Source: Xiphophorus maculatus
Taxonomy: Eukaryota; Chordata; Actinopteri; Cyprinodontiformes; Poeciliidae
Length of the DNA: 64,000 nucleotides
Direction of reading: 5' to 3'
Assembly (NCBI RefSeq): GCF_002775205.1
Contig: NC_036461.1
Span: 13,863,015 to 13,927,014, forward strand
The stretch's first letter is position 1. Every line of letters starts with the position of its first letter. A model generated the notes under the pieces. That model was not told the origin of the DNA, searched no databases, and worked only from the letters and a program-made list of their open reading frames with translations. Shown in pieces: positions 37,634-48,005 of the stretch. The translations under genes were made by a program, and so were the position numbers.

Positions 37634-38953
37634 TCATTCTTGACTTTTTTTGCGCGCCTGGCCGCCGGACTTTAGCTCCATCAGCTCCACTTCGTGCTTC
37701 GCCGCGGTCTCCAGCACTTTCTGCTTGTTGTAGAACACAACAAAGTTATTGATGATCGGGTGGATGGGCAGAGCGATGGCGATCACCCCGCACAGAAAGC
37801 TGACCGCCGCGTTGCACTTGCCCAGGGTAGTTTTGGGGTAGATGTCGCCGTAGCCCACCGTGGTCATGGTGATGATGGCCCACCAGAAAGACTGCGGGAT
37901 GCTCCTGAAGAGCGTCTCCGGGTGGCTTTGCTCCATAGTGTAGGCCAGCGCGGAGAACACGAAGATCCCCACGCCCATGTACATAAGGAGCAGCCCCAGT
38001 TCCTTGAGGCTCCGCTTCAGCGCGTAGGTCAGGGTCTGCAGGCCGGAGGAGTGGCGCGCCAGCTTGAAAATACGCGCGATGCGCATGATGCGCAGCGCCT
38101 GGACAGCCTGCTGGACGTTCACCAGCTCCATCATGGACGTGGTACCGAGCAAAGTGAGGGACAGGACCACGTAGAAAGGCATGATAGCCATGAAGTCTAT
38201 GATGTTCATGATGGAGAGCGCAAAGTGCACTTTGTTCGGAGACGAGGAGAGGCGCAGCACGAACTCAGTCGTGAACCACAGCATGCATACAGTCTCGATC
38301 GCCTCCATGGTCGGGTGTTCCACCAGCTTCCCCTCCGCATTTGTCACCTGCAGCTCCGGGATGGTGCTCACACACATCACCACGGCTGACACTAGGATGG
38401 AGAGAAATGAAGCGATGGCGATGATGCGCGCCGCCAGGGAGGAATCCGGCTTCTCCATCAGTCTCCACAGATACCTCTGGCACCTCTGCGTGCGGGTGAT
38501 GCACTGATCCACATCCAGATCCTCTAAAATCACTTTCACTTTGTTTGCAATTTCTTTCAGCTCTTCCTCCTTCTCACTCAGGTAACTTTTGCAACACTCA
38601 TCCAAAACACTCTGGTCTATTTTCCAGAACTCCATCTCCTTGATAAAGCATATGGGGCAAATCCCGTTTTTTATGTGGATTTCGTCGAAGTAATACACAT
38701 CTATGATGCACTTGAAGGAATCGGGATCCCGATCAAAGTAAAACTCGTTTCTGCCCGGATCGAAGTCATCACAGAGGGTGGAGATAAGTTCTGGGTTGTG
38801 GGCTGAGCAGTTGGACAGCTCCGCCAGCCTGCTCTCCGGGTAGCGCTTCAGATCGTCCCCGAACAGCACCACTCTCACTCCACCGATGTTCACTGTGATG
38901 TCCCCTTCCTCGCTCAAAGCATTTCTATATTTTGGTTTCGGAACTGTCCACAT
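37634..38953 (-). CDS. KCNF1: KCNF1 (Kv5.1), silent voltage-gated potassium channel subunit
   Basis: This is a single uninterrupted frame of 439 residues, as expected for the intronless KCNF1 gene. The T1 tetramerisation domain is at about 18-125, with S1 near 175-196, S2 219-237, S3 244-266, S4 284-304 (RIMRIARIFKLARHSSGLQ), S5 317-339, the pore loop with TVGYGD at 365-370, and S6 381-405. In S6 the usual PVP is PIHP (396-399), as in Kv5.1. Kv5.1 does not form channels alone; it joins Kv2 subunits at the plasma membrane and alters their gating. I chose ATG 38953 (AAAATGT) because the longer frame begins only with GTG. The protein is about 55 residues shorter than human, all at the C-terminus, which ends in a basic ARKKSQE. 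Confidence 0.96.
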   Translation of the reverse strand: MWTVPKPKYRNALSEEGDITVNIGGVRVVLFGDDLKRYPESRLAELSNCSAHNPELISTLCDDFDPGRNEFYFDRDPDSFKCIIDVYYFDEIHIKNGICPICFIKEMEFWKIDQSVLDECCKSYLSEKEEELKEIANKVKVILEDLDVDQCITRTQRCQRYLWRLMEKPDSSLAARIIAIASFLSILVSAVVMCVSTIPELQVTNAEGKLVEHPTMEAIETVCMLWFTTEFVLRLSSSPNKVHFALSIMNIIDFMAIMPFYVVLSLTLLGTTSMMELVNVQQAVQALRIMRIARIFKLARHSSGLQTLTYALKRSLKELGLLLMYMGVGIFVFSALAYTMEQSHPETLFRSIPQSFWWAIITMTTVGYGDIYPKTTLGKCNAAVSFLCGVIAIALPIHPIINNFVVFYNKQKVLETAAKHEVELMELKSGGQARKKSQE

Positions 38954-39104
38954 TTTAATGAAGAGATTAAGTGTTGAAAATACAAAATGCACAGGAACAG
39001 CAGACTAACTACAACTGATGCCCATATTCTAGACGCTCGACGCGTAAAGTTGATGTCTTTCAGACTGTTGCCTGAATGGCACAGCTTTAGTGGCGAGGTC
39101 TTCT

Positions 39105-39160
39105 TAGCACTCTCTCTCTGTCTCTCCCTTCCTCTCTCTCTCACACTGTCTCATATTAAA
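39105..39160. repeat. Pyrimidine-rich CT tract upstream of KCNF1
   Basis: CTCTCTCTGTCTCTCCCTTC and following CTCT units lie about 150-200 bp upstream of the start codon, probably in the 5' UTR or core promoter. No TATA box is obvious. Confidence 0.6.
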
Positions 39161-39559
39161 CAGACCCACGTGCACAAGCACGCGCACGCTGATACCAGAA
39201 GGTAACAATCACAATATCCACTTCCAGCCACATTTTAAAACGCATTAAACTGTTGCATATTTTATGCACTGGGTCATCAGAGCCATGTTGTGATCGGAGC
39301 CATGCTGTGCATCTTTAAGTCTCTCAGGAAAAAATATGCCATATTCTCCTCAACAGGAAGGAAGAATAAGTCAAAACGGTTTTTTTGTTAGTTTTTTTTT
39401 TTTTATCAGGGATTATAGTTTGCGTTTTAACACAGAGATGGACCAGATATTAGAGAAACTGGTTGCTTTACAACAGAGAGACTGCTCTCTGGTGACTGGG
39501 AACTGTACAGCAATCATTTCTAAACAAATTTATTTTAATACATTTTAGGTCTATAACTT

Positions 39560-40230
39560 TATTGCGTCTTGCAAAAATGTTAAAATCCCTTGGACCGTAT
39601 CAACATGTTATATCACAACCTCCTCACTTGGGTTTTATGTGATTGATAAACCCAAAGCTGTGCATAATAGTGAAGAGGAAGGAAAGTGACACGTGATTTT
39701 CAAATCTCTTTGATAATTTAAATCTAAAAGTAACATACTGAATTGAATGTAATGATCAGTGTCTTTCACAGCTACAATGTCAGCCAGTTGTTAGGTTTTG
39801 ATGCTATAGTAACAAGGCTTTTCTCTACCATCACAAACATAATGGAGGGCAGTTTGATGCACCCATAAGAGGTCTAGATGGAACAACAAGCTTTGGCCAG
39901 ATGAGACTAAGGCTGAGTGAGAACAAAAATGACACTAGGATGTGGCTTAAAACAAAAGTTGAATGTGTGGGAAAGAATCTCATGTTCACTGTTAAGTACA
40001 GTGGAGGGTTGTGATACTGAGGGCCAATCCTAAGGGCTGTGCTATTGGTAAAATGGGGTTGTTCAAAGCATGAGGAGCAGGGTGACAGTAATAGTGGAAC
40101 CAATGGTGTATAAAAAACAAGATTTAACAAGGAACTTTTTGAACCCAGTGAACAAAATTATACTCAAATTAAAGTGTGAAGTATTTTTTATTTTTATTTT
40201 TCAGTGTAAGTATATGCAACTGCAATAAAA
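39560..40230 (+). mobile_element. Decayed Tc1-like element between KCNF1 and ATP6V1C2
   Basis: The left part has family sub-terminal text (GGGTTTTATGTGATTGATAA, GTGCATAATAGTGAAGAGG). It is followed by transposase-like text (GGCCAGATGAGACTAAGGCT, AAGTACAGTGGAGGGTTGTG). The frame is broken many times. It fills most of the 1.5-kb gap between the two genes. Confidence 0.6.
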
Positions 40231-40528
40231 AGCTTAATTTCATTTCAAGACTTTTTAAACAACTTTGCCCGAGGTGCCAATTGGAAGCTTCAGATTCCTA
40301 GAAAACATTCAGTTATTTACAAAGTTAAGAATTCTTGTGACAAGAATGTGACATCCATTCCCTGAAGATAATATTTACACTTCTTTCCTCCAAAAAAGAT
40401 GAGGTTTTTATGTACACAGCTCATTATTATGTGCAAGATGTTGTTCTGAGACAGGTAGCTTTTAATAATAATGCTGCCTTTCAGGCCCTGACTGCCTGAG
40501 GTTGATAAAGTGCTGCTTGTCTGTCGGG

Positions 40529-43500
40529 TCATGTTGTTGACGGCTTGCTAATCTCCAGCATGTTGGTGCCGATGTGGAAGCAGATGTAGGAGGAGTACTC
40601 CTGCTGGCAGAGCCCTGGGATGTCACAGCTCACCTGTTTGGGAGATAACAGAAAACTATCACAGAGTCAAAGGCTCAAGCATGAAATTGATCTTTGCACC
40701 ACCAGAGAGCTTATACAACATGCAAATTTGAATTTACTGTTGAAATTATGATTTAATAATTGGATGCAATGAGCCATAAAGAGGGCAACTTCAAACAGTT
40801 TCTGCTGCTTCTTCACCTGAACTGGAATTTTCGTTTGGAGTATTTATCTGGAGTTTATCAACTTGAGTTTCTGACAACAAAATCAACCTTTTTCCAATTC
40901 TAGCTTGTGATGTGTATCTTGTTACATGTTATTTTATATCCTGGGCCTCAACTCTATCTTTACAAATGACTAAAAATTAGCTTGAATTAATTTGCAATTA
41001 TAATAATAAACATACAATTATAATAATTACAGTGCTGAATCTAAGTCCATCACATTTTTCATCCATCTATCAAATTAAGGAATAAAATTGTCTTTTTAGC
41101 AGTTTTACCAACATATTTTTGACTTGATGCTAACAAAAACTTTCTATCAGACTCCAAGACATAGAGCTAATCATCAAAGATAACTCATCAAAATAACAAA
41201 AAGTAGGTCACCCATTTAACCATTTGATTTCTGCCAAGCTAATAAAAATTGTCCATTGATTATTGAGAATAATATAAATAATTTTTGACATCTCATTTTT
41301 AAAATAAAATATAGTAAACTGTATTTATGATAAAAAAGAAAGATGAAATATTTAACGTAAGAGTCAGCTTTCTGACCTCCTTCATGCTGGCAGTGGGGTC
41401 CAAATGTACAAACAGTGAGGAAAGTTCCTCCTTCAGCTTCTTTGAACGCTTCCTGTCCGTTTCCAGGAGTAAAGCCTGATAGTTCACAGGTAGTCCATAC
41501 CTGTCCAAAGACATCACCAGAAAGCCCATTAAAATACATCAGCTGTTCATTAGTAAAGAGAGAAAAGGGTTGCCAGTATTCAGACTCACCTGAGTACTGA
41601 TTCCACAAAAACTCTCAATGCTTTTAAGTGAATCCAGGCAATGAACACCTGAGTGAAATTCACCTTCAGCCAACGCACAAAGATCCCCTGTGGAGAAAGT
41701 GGGGAGTGTGTTGAAACACACAACATCATCTCAGAAATCTTGAGGTAAAGCCCCACACCTGACTCACATACTGATCCTTTTTATGAACAGTGAGCTTCAT
41801 GATCTCCTGTTGCTTCCTCTCCTCCACATCAAAGCTGTAGTCCCGCACAATGAACCTGCATGAATCACAGACTACATTATGGTAATCGACACAGCTATCA
41901 TGGATGAGTCTCCCAATGGGGGAGTTCTCTGGAAATTACTCCTGCTTACTTGCTCTCCTGAGCTTTGGCTTTGAATTTACACACAGCTCGCTTGAAAAGC
42001 GTCACCGTAAAGATTCCCCCGTCTCCGTCCTCAAAAATCTTCCTGAGTGTCAGAAGGAAACATGCAGAAATGCAGTAGTAAAGGACAACATGGGGGGAAC
42101 TGTATCTTAAGATATTTGCTTATATTATTGTTGATGAAAAGCTTTAAACTATCCTGTTATGCATTGCAAAAGGATTTATATCCCAGAAACATTTTCCAGG
42201 ACATAGACTTCAAAAGACTTGAGGCTAAGAATTAGATTGGCTTAGTCAAAGTCCAGACCTGTTTTTAAAAACTGTAAACTTTTGCAAAGTAGTGTAGCTG
42301 GTTAAATATTAGCAAACTGTTGGAGAAATGTAAGGCCAACTTACAAAATTAATGATAAAACTTTTTATGAGAGGAGCTCTGGGAGCAGCAGCGGTTCTTG
42401 CATGAATGCCATGTTGGGAAAGCACCTCTTTCTGACACCACTGACCGATTAAAATGAGATAATGAGATTCTAGATACTTCTTGTTCAATTTGTTTGAACT
42501 GGAGACTCTGCTGATGCTTTGTGTTTTGAATTGATAGAACGTTTTTAATTATCAAGACCTTCATCTGGCGCCATTCAGTGCTTGGAATACAGATATTCCC
42601 TCCCTGCTGCTGATCCAAGCAGACTTTCTGCAGGTACTTTAACAACTGATCCCATTTTGACCTCCTGGAGGCTGACAGCAGGAGTTTTAAAGCTTGTTGT
42701 TGCACTTGCACTGAAACTCACCTGCTCGACCGCGGAACCACAAACTCTGACAGGGATTCATAGCTTTTCTCCCACTGCAGATATTTTTCTCTGAGATGGA
42801 TGAAACAGGAAGAAACTGTTCAACATTTGCAGAAAATCCCAGGATGAATACAAACAGAAAAAGTTGTTAGCATACCAACCTGCTCACCACCACCAACAGA
42901 GTTGTTAGATACTCAGAGACAACCAGGTCGTCTTTCCTCAAAACATCATTCAGACTGCGAGTTTGTAAATTTCCACTGAAAACACCCAAAATTTACTTCA
43001 GCACCTTATACTGCTCATTTAGGTACATAATATGCATCCCACTCACTTTAGATTGAGTTCAAGGCTTTGCAAGGAGGCTTTTAGGCTGTTGTAGGCTGTC
43101 GCTCGGGATCTGAGCTCAGTCTCCACCTGTGATATTTCCTGCAGAATATTCAGTAATTGTTCATGTAACTATCAACATTAGAGGCAAAGCAACTTGTGAT
43201 TTCTTCGTCTGAGTTAGAGAGACAAAGGGCCTAACACAAGCAATGAAGGTAAAAACTGCCCTTACTGCTCAAATTTTGATTCAACTCCTTTAATTGATGC
43301 TTGAAGGTAATAAAACCTCCACATTTCGGGATCATAGAAACTTTAGATTAAAAAACAAATAACTAACCACAGACAGTGGTTAGTCTGTCTGTGGCGTGCA
43401 TGATGCTTTAAAATGCATCATGCACGCCTCTATGAAGATCCTTTGTTTTTATGATGTCAAGGAGAACACACAAATTAACAAGAAATGCAGTTCCACTATC

Positions 43501-46500
43501 CAAGAAGGACTCATCTAACCTTCTTTACATCCTTTAGTCAAACTCATAGTTTGCAAATGATCAATAGGACCTCATTGCACAAAGGTAAAAATCAGGAGGG
43601 AAAAAAACCCAAAAAGTACATGCTATTATACAGGCTGACTCCAATAATTTGAAAAAATATGAGACAGCAATGATGGCAGAAACTACTTTTAGTGGGTGCC
43701 CGCAGGCTAAATGTAACACAAAGGAAGCTGCAGGAAAATCTGCTAAACACTGATGGTTTACATGTGACAAAAAATCTCATATTTTCTAAACATGTCTAAA
43801 CAAAAGCATTGGTTTGGTGAGGGTTGGTCAAAATTCATTCACAATAATGTCAACAAGTTTTTGCTATTGCTAACATTTTATGGCAGTTGTTGCCACTAAC
43901 AGTGTTTTATTCATAATGTTTGGTTTATACCTATTTTCCTCAGTAAATGAAGTCATCATTGACTAAATGTCTAAAATGTTACTTGTTAGATTATCTAAAA
44001 CAGAGGTGCCCAAGTCGGTCCTCGAGGGCCGGCGTCCTGCATGTTTTAGTTCTCTCCCTGGTTTAATCCACCTGGATCGAAATTGATAGAAAGGATATAC
44101 GTTTTTTTTATTTATTTATTTATTTATTTATTTTTTTTTTGGGTGGGAGAATATACAGTACATGTATATGTAGAGTCCCAATACACACTTCATTCCAGTA
44201 GATGGTGGTAATGTACATCAGTAAGTTGCTTGCCAACCGCCATAAAAAAAGAAGAAGAAGAAGAACCACCTGGATCAAATGATGCCTCATTAGAAGGCCT
44301 AAGAAGAACATTGACATGCTGAAAAGGTTGTTACTACCACCAGGGAAAGAACTAAAACTTGCAGGATGCCAGCCCTTGATGACTGACCCCTGATCTAAAA
44401 GATTTAAGTATTTTATAGCAAAAGCAAGAAATTTGTACTGTTTTGTCTTTTTGTATTTAATAAAAAAATGTGAAATTAGATTCCCAAATCTTCCACTCAG
44501 GGCCCATTTAATCTTGGTCCTTCTCTGCTACGTACTCCGTAACTCATCAATTGTATACCCACTTTGAATCACACTGATAATTCATAATTCAGAATCAAGC
44601 AGTTTAAACTAAAGAAATGGGTGAAAATGAACAAAAAGCAGTCTAATCAGAAACTTCAATACTCCTGATTAAGACCACTTTAAAAATTACAAGAATGTTC
44701 AGATTCTCAGAAGAACACAACTTGCATCTTCAAAACTTTGTACCTTGTTGATGATATCTGTCAGGGTGGAGAGCGGCAGAGCTGTGGGATACTTGGCTTT
44801 GTCCCACTGAAATTTGGTGACCCGGTTCATCAGGTCCACTGAAAAAAAAGAAAATAATAAAAAAAACAAGCATCAGACTGAAAATAGGACAACAGCTCTG
44901 CAAACAGCAACATCATAAACTGAGATGAAAAATCAAAGAGAAATTTCTCAGCAGATGTAATGTGATACCTCTCAGAGATGCGAGGTAAGTTTTTAGTGGT
45001 GACAGAGCTGCACTCTTTTGATTCATCCTGTGGTCTAACAAAGCAGATTCAGGTTAGTCTGGTTTGTTTTGAAAGATAGCAGGGTGAGATGTAGTGTGGA
45101 TGTAGCTTTTACACACAAGCATATTTAATGTTTTATTAGCTGGATCCAACACCCTCAGATTGTTTTGGTGTGTGAATTACCTCCGTTGGTTAAGTCGTGT
45201 TCCTGAACTTTGTCCCCTGTTGGCTCCATCACCTCCTTCAAGCACTGGCAGGTTTTTTTGATCAAACTAATTAGGCAATAAGAATAATATTGAATAAGCA
45301 TATTTAACTCACTGATTTCACATCTGTTTTTTTTTTCTTTTTACATTTCTGTTAAAGATGTACAGTATATCTGATATTTCAACACTATCCAACAGTTTTT
45401 ACAAATAAATCCATAAAAAACTGTGGCCTTCCCCTGCATTCAACTGAGCAATTACAGCTCTTCCCTGCATCTAGAGACTCTAATTTTTGCCTTTTATGTA
45501 GAACTTGCATCTTTGTCTTTGCTGAAGAAAAGCATCCTTGCGGCATGATGCTATCATATCATAGTTTGTGACAGTATGTACCAAAAATGTGAAAAAGTTC
45601 AAAGATCATGCTTCCGCAAGGCATACCACAACCCAACCTCTCTCTGTCCTATTAAGACATTTGTTCTAAGATGATAATGTTGGAGTAAACATTATCTTCA
45701 TGCTGAGTGTCTTCTTCTTCCTGGAACTGTGTGTAGCTGCTGACTTCATCTGTTACGCAGCACCAGCTCAGATAGACCAACAATGAATTTAAAATCAGGA
45801 GGGAAAACTAAACGTCACCTGTCCCTGACCATTAATCATTCATGATGCAGACTAAGCACATGTTCAGAGCTCCTGGTTTCAAGGGGAGACAAAGCTACAT
45901 GGTAGGCTATATCAACAGAATGCATTCATCTCTTGTTGATTTGTATGTTTGTTTTACCTTTCAGTCAGCGTGTCGAGTTTTGACAGATCATCTGACACTC
46001 TGACCAGACTGTCCAGAATTCCCACCTGCAGCCTCAGCAGAAACACAAGTGATAAAGTTTAGAACCTTGTAACTTTTATAGTTTTCATCCCATGTCACAA
46101 TAAGCATCTTTTTTCTTGTTTTTATTTGTTTGTTGGTTTATTTATAATGGGACTGATAAGGCCTTAAAGTGAGTCAATGCCCAAAGTGGCTCTTGCATGT
46201 GCAATCACCTCCCAGAGCGAGTTACATTCATGTAAACATGATCACTGGTCAGATAATAAATACACTATGAGGTCAAAACACACCAACAACCTATGATAAA
46301 CAACAAAAAGGTCTCTATTATTACTGTTATGCTTCATCAACATCATCAAGTTGCCAGATTATGGCAACATGCCATGGCAATAGTCTATCTTTAAATCATG
46401 ACCTAGCTAAAGTTACATGTGCTCATAAAATGTTATTAGCATCTGATCACATCTTTGTTTTCTGCCATTTCTATGTTGTTCAAGTTGAATTTGAGTGGTT

Positions 46501-48005
46501 TAATAGTCATTTGCAACACCTTAAGAAAACAATCAACTTGTAGTGTACTTTTATCAGTTGTATTATTTATATCACTCATTTGTTTGTGTACTCTGCAATT
46601 TCAGGCAAAAATTATTTCCCCTTCATTCTCCTGTGTTTTGTGTGGCACACTGGGTTTGAGCTGTTTTGTTGTTGTCTGAGTTGTGTTGCGTTGTAAAGTT
46701 CTAAAAAGCCGACTAAAATAAAGAAACAGAAAAGAAATGGACAATTAGGAAATCTCATTAATAAGATAGGGTCAGACCATTTCCAACTTGAAAAGTGAAC
46801 AATAATTTAAATCAGCGTCTTCCACCTATCCCAGATTGGGAAACCGAGGTATTCATGTCCATTCAGGAAAACCAGGCAATGCTTTCTCTAGAGACACAAC
46901 TTGATCTAGAAGATTCTAAGGGGTTCCCCGGTCTGTCCAGGATATGTGTTGAGTCAGCTCCAGGATCTCAGAAAACATCTAAAGGAAAACATCCTGGAAG
47001 TATTGTGATGTGACACCAGAACCACCTCAGCTGGCTCCTTTTCCGGATGAGTAGCAGCTCTACTCTGAGCCCAATTCAGCTCTAATGCTGAATCCAGTCA
47101 CACAATGAAGGACACTTATTTCAGCCACTTGTGTCCAGGATTTCGGTCTTTGAATCAACAATGAGTGTTTTTTGTTAATTAAAATATAAAAAATTATAGC
47201 TTCCTATATGCCTTCCTTTTGTTTATTGGATTTTGAAATGACTTTCAATGGAAAGCTTTTTACTCTGTTCAACACAGATGATACAAAATGTCTGTTTTCT
47301 TTTAATCTGCACATTTATTCACGCTTAAATCTATTTTTAATTCTTGAGTATCAATTTCTACACCCAATGCTATTTTGGGTAATCTCTGTATGAGAATACA
47401 TAATACTTTCTGTTGAAGACCAACTGATCTATCAGGGATCTGAGAGAGAAACTCGGCCTTTTGTGGTTTACTTTGAGTACTCATGTTTTAGATCAATTGC
47501 TATGTATAAAAGCTCATAATGCATAAAAAAGACCTGACTTTTAGATTCTAGTGTAATATCTGGTTCTGTATGAGAGTTTAAAGCTTTGGAAGGTTAAAAA
47601 CAATATATGTGGTGAAAGAGCACCTTCCTCGATAGCAAGCAGGACACTGATCATGCTGAGTGAAACGGGTCAGATGGAAATGTTGCCTCAAACTGTAGAG
47701 AGCAACCTGAGCCTCAAACCCTTCACCAGAGAAGGACACCAAACACCATCAGTGTCCTCGCTCATACTCTACTGTACCACTTCAAACAAAAAAAAAATAA
47801 AAACAACAAGCCTCTTTGTCTTGTGTTCAGTGAAACTTTGCCTCCTCTGTTGTGCATGTCTTACTCTCACCCTCACCTTCAGATCTGGGATGGAGAACCT
47901 CCAGCATGAGCCCAGGTGGGTTTTAGTAATGGTGCGCTTCAGTTTCTCCACGCTGGTTAAGCTGGTCTTGTCCAGTGGGACAGAAATCAACCAAAAGTCT
48001 GTCAT
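40529..48005 (-). CDS. ATP6V1C2: ATP6V1C2, V-type proton ATPase V1 subunit C
   Basis: Subunit C is a peripheral-stalk protein that links the V1 and V0 sectors of the proton pump and controls their reversible assembly. Coding exons on the minus strand: 48005-47877, 46025-45958, 45266-45181, 45034-44969, 44838-44744, 43138-43047, 42975-42880, 42790-42722, 42042-41950, 41855-41768, 41687-41590, 41500-41377, 40633-40529. All junctions are GT..AG and in phase. The N-terminus [10 protein letters not shown] and blocks such as [30 protein letters not shown] and [14 protein letters not shown] are diagnostic. The total is 402 residues with exon 4, or 380 without it; the family norm is about 381. Paralogue C2 rather than C1 is inferred from linkage to NOL10. 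A non-coding 5' exon near 48250 spliced to about 48097 is plausible. Confidence 0.93.
43372..43428. repeat. Two adjacent perfect hairpins, ATP6V1C2 intron
   Basis: At about 43370-43395, CCACAGACAG pairs with CTGTCTGTGG (10 bp). At 43393-43406, GGCGTGCATGATGC pairs with its exact complement at 43415-43428 across an 8-nt loop. Both lie in the intron between exons 5 and 6. Confidence 0.8.
44001..44392. mobile_element. hAT-type MITE with 8-bp target duplication
   Basis: The ends are related inverted repeats. The left begins CAGAGGTGCCCAAGTCGG and the right, read inverted, begins CAGGGGTCAGTCATCAAGG. Both continue into GGCATCCTGC/GGCGTCCTGC and TTTTAGTTCT(C/T)TCCCTGG. The element is flanked on both sides by ATCTAAAA (43993-44000 and 44393-44400). 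An 8-bp duplication with CAG-type ends is the hAT hallmark. There is no transposase, and a second insert lies inside. It sits in the intron between ATP6V1C2 exons 5 and 6. Confidence 0.88.
44079..44265 (+). mobile_element. Retroposon fragment nested inside the hAT MITE
   Basis: This 187-bp insert interrupts the MITE between two copies of CCACCTGGATC (44068-44078 and 44266-44276). It contains a (TTTA)n tract with T runs, the phrase TTCCAGTAGATGGTGGTAAT, CTTGCCAACCGCCATAAA, and a (GAA)n tail at its right end. The 11-bp duplication and microsatellite tail indicate a retroposed 3' fragment on the plus strand. Confidence 0.82.

Noticed and set aside
37694..38389. 231-codon frame on the plus strand
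   Set aside because: It is antisense to the KCNF1 coding exon. The His/Gln/Arg-rich text is the mirror of conserved channel codons.
38954..38992. N-terminal extension of KCNF1 by 13 residues
   Set aside because: The extended frame begins at GTG. The ATG at 38953 has an A at -3 and fits the family.
42880..42890. Alternative GTGAGC donor in ATP6V1C2 exon 7
   Set aside because: Using it leaves the next exon out of frame. The later AG/GTTGGT donor keeps the conserved [13 protein letters not shown] block in phase.
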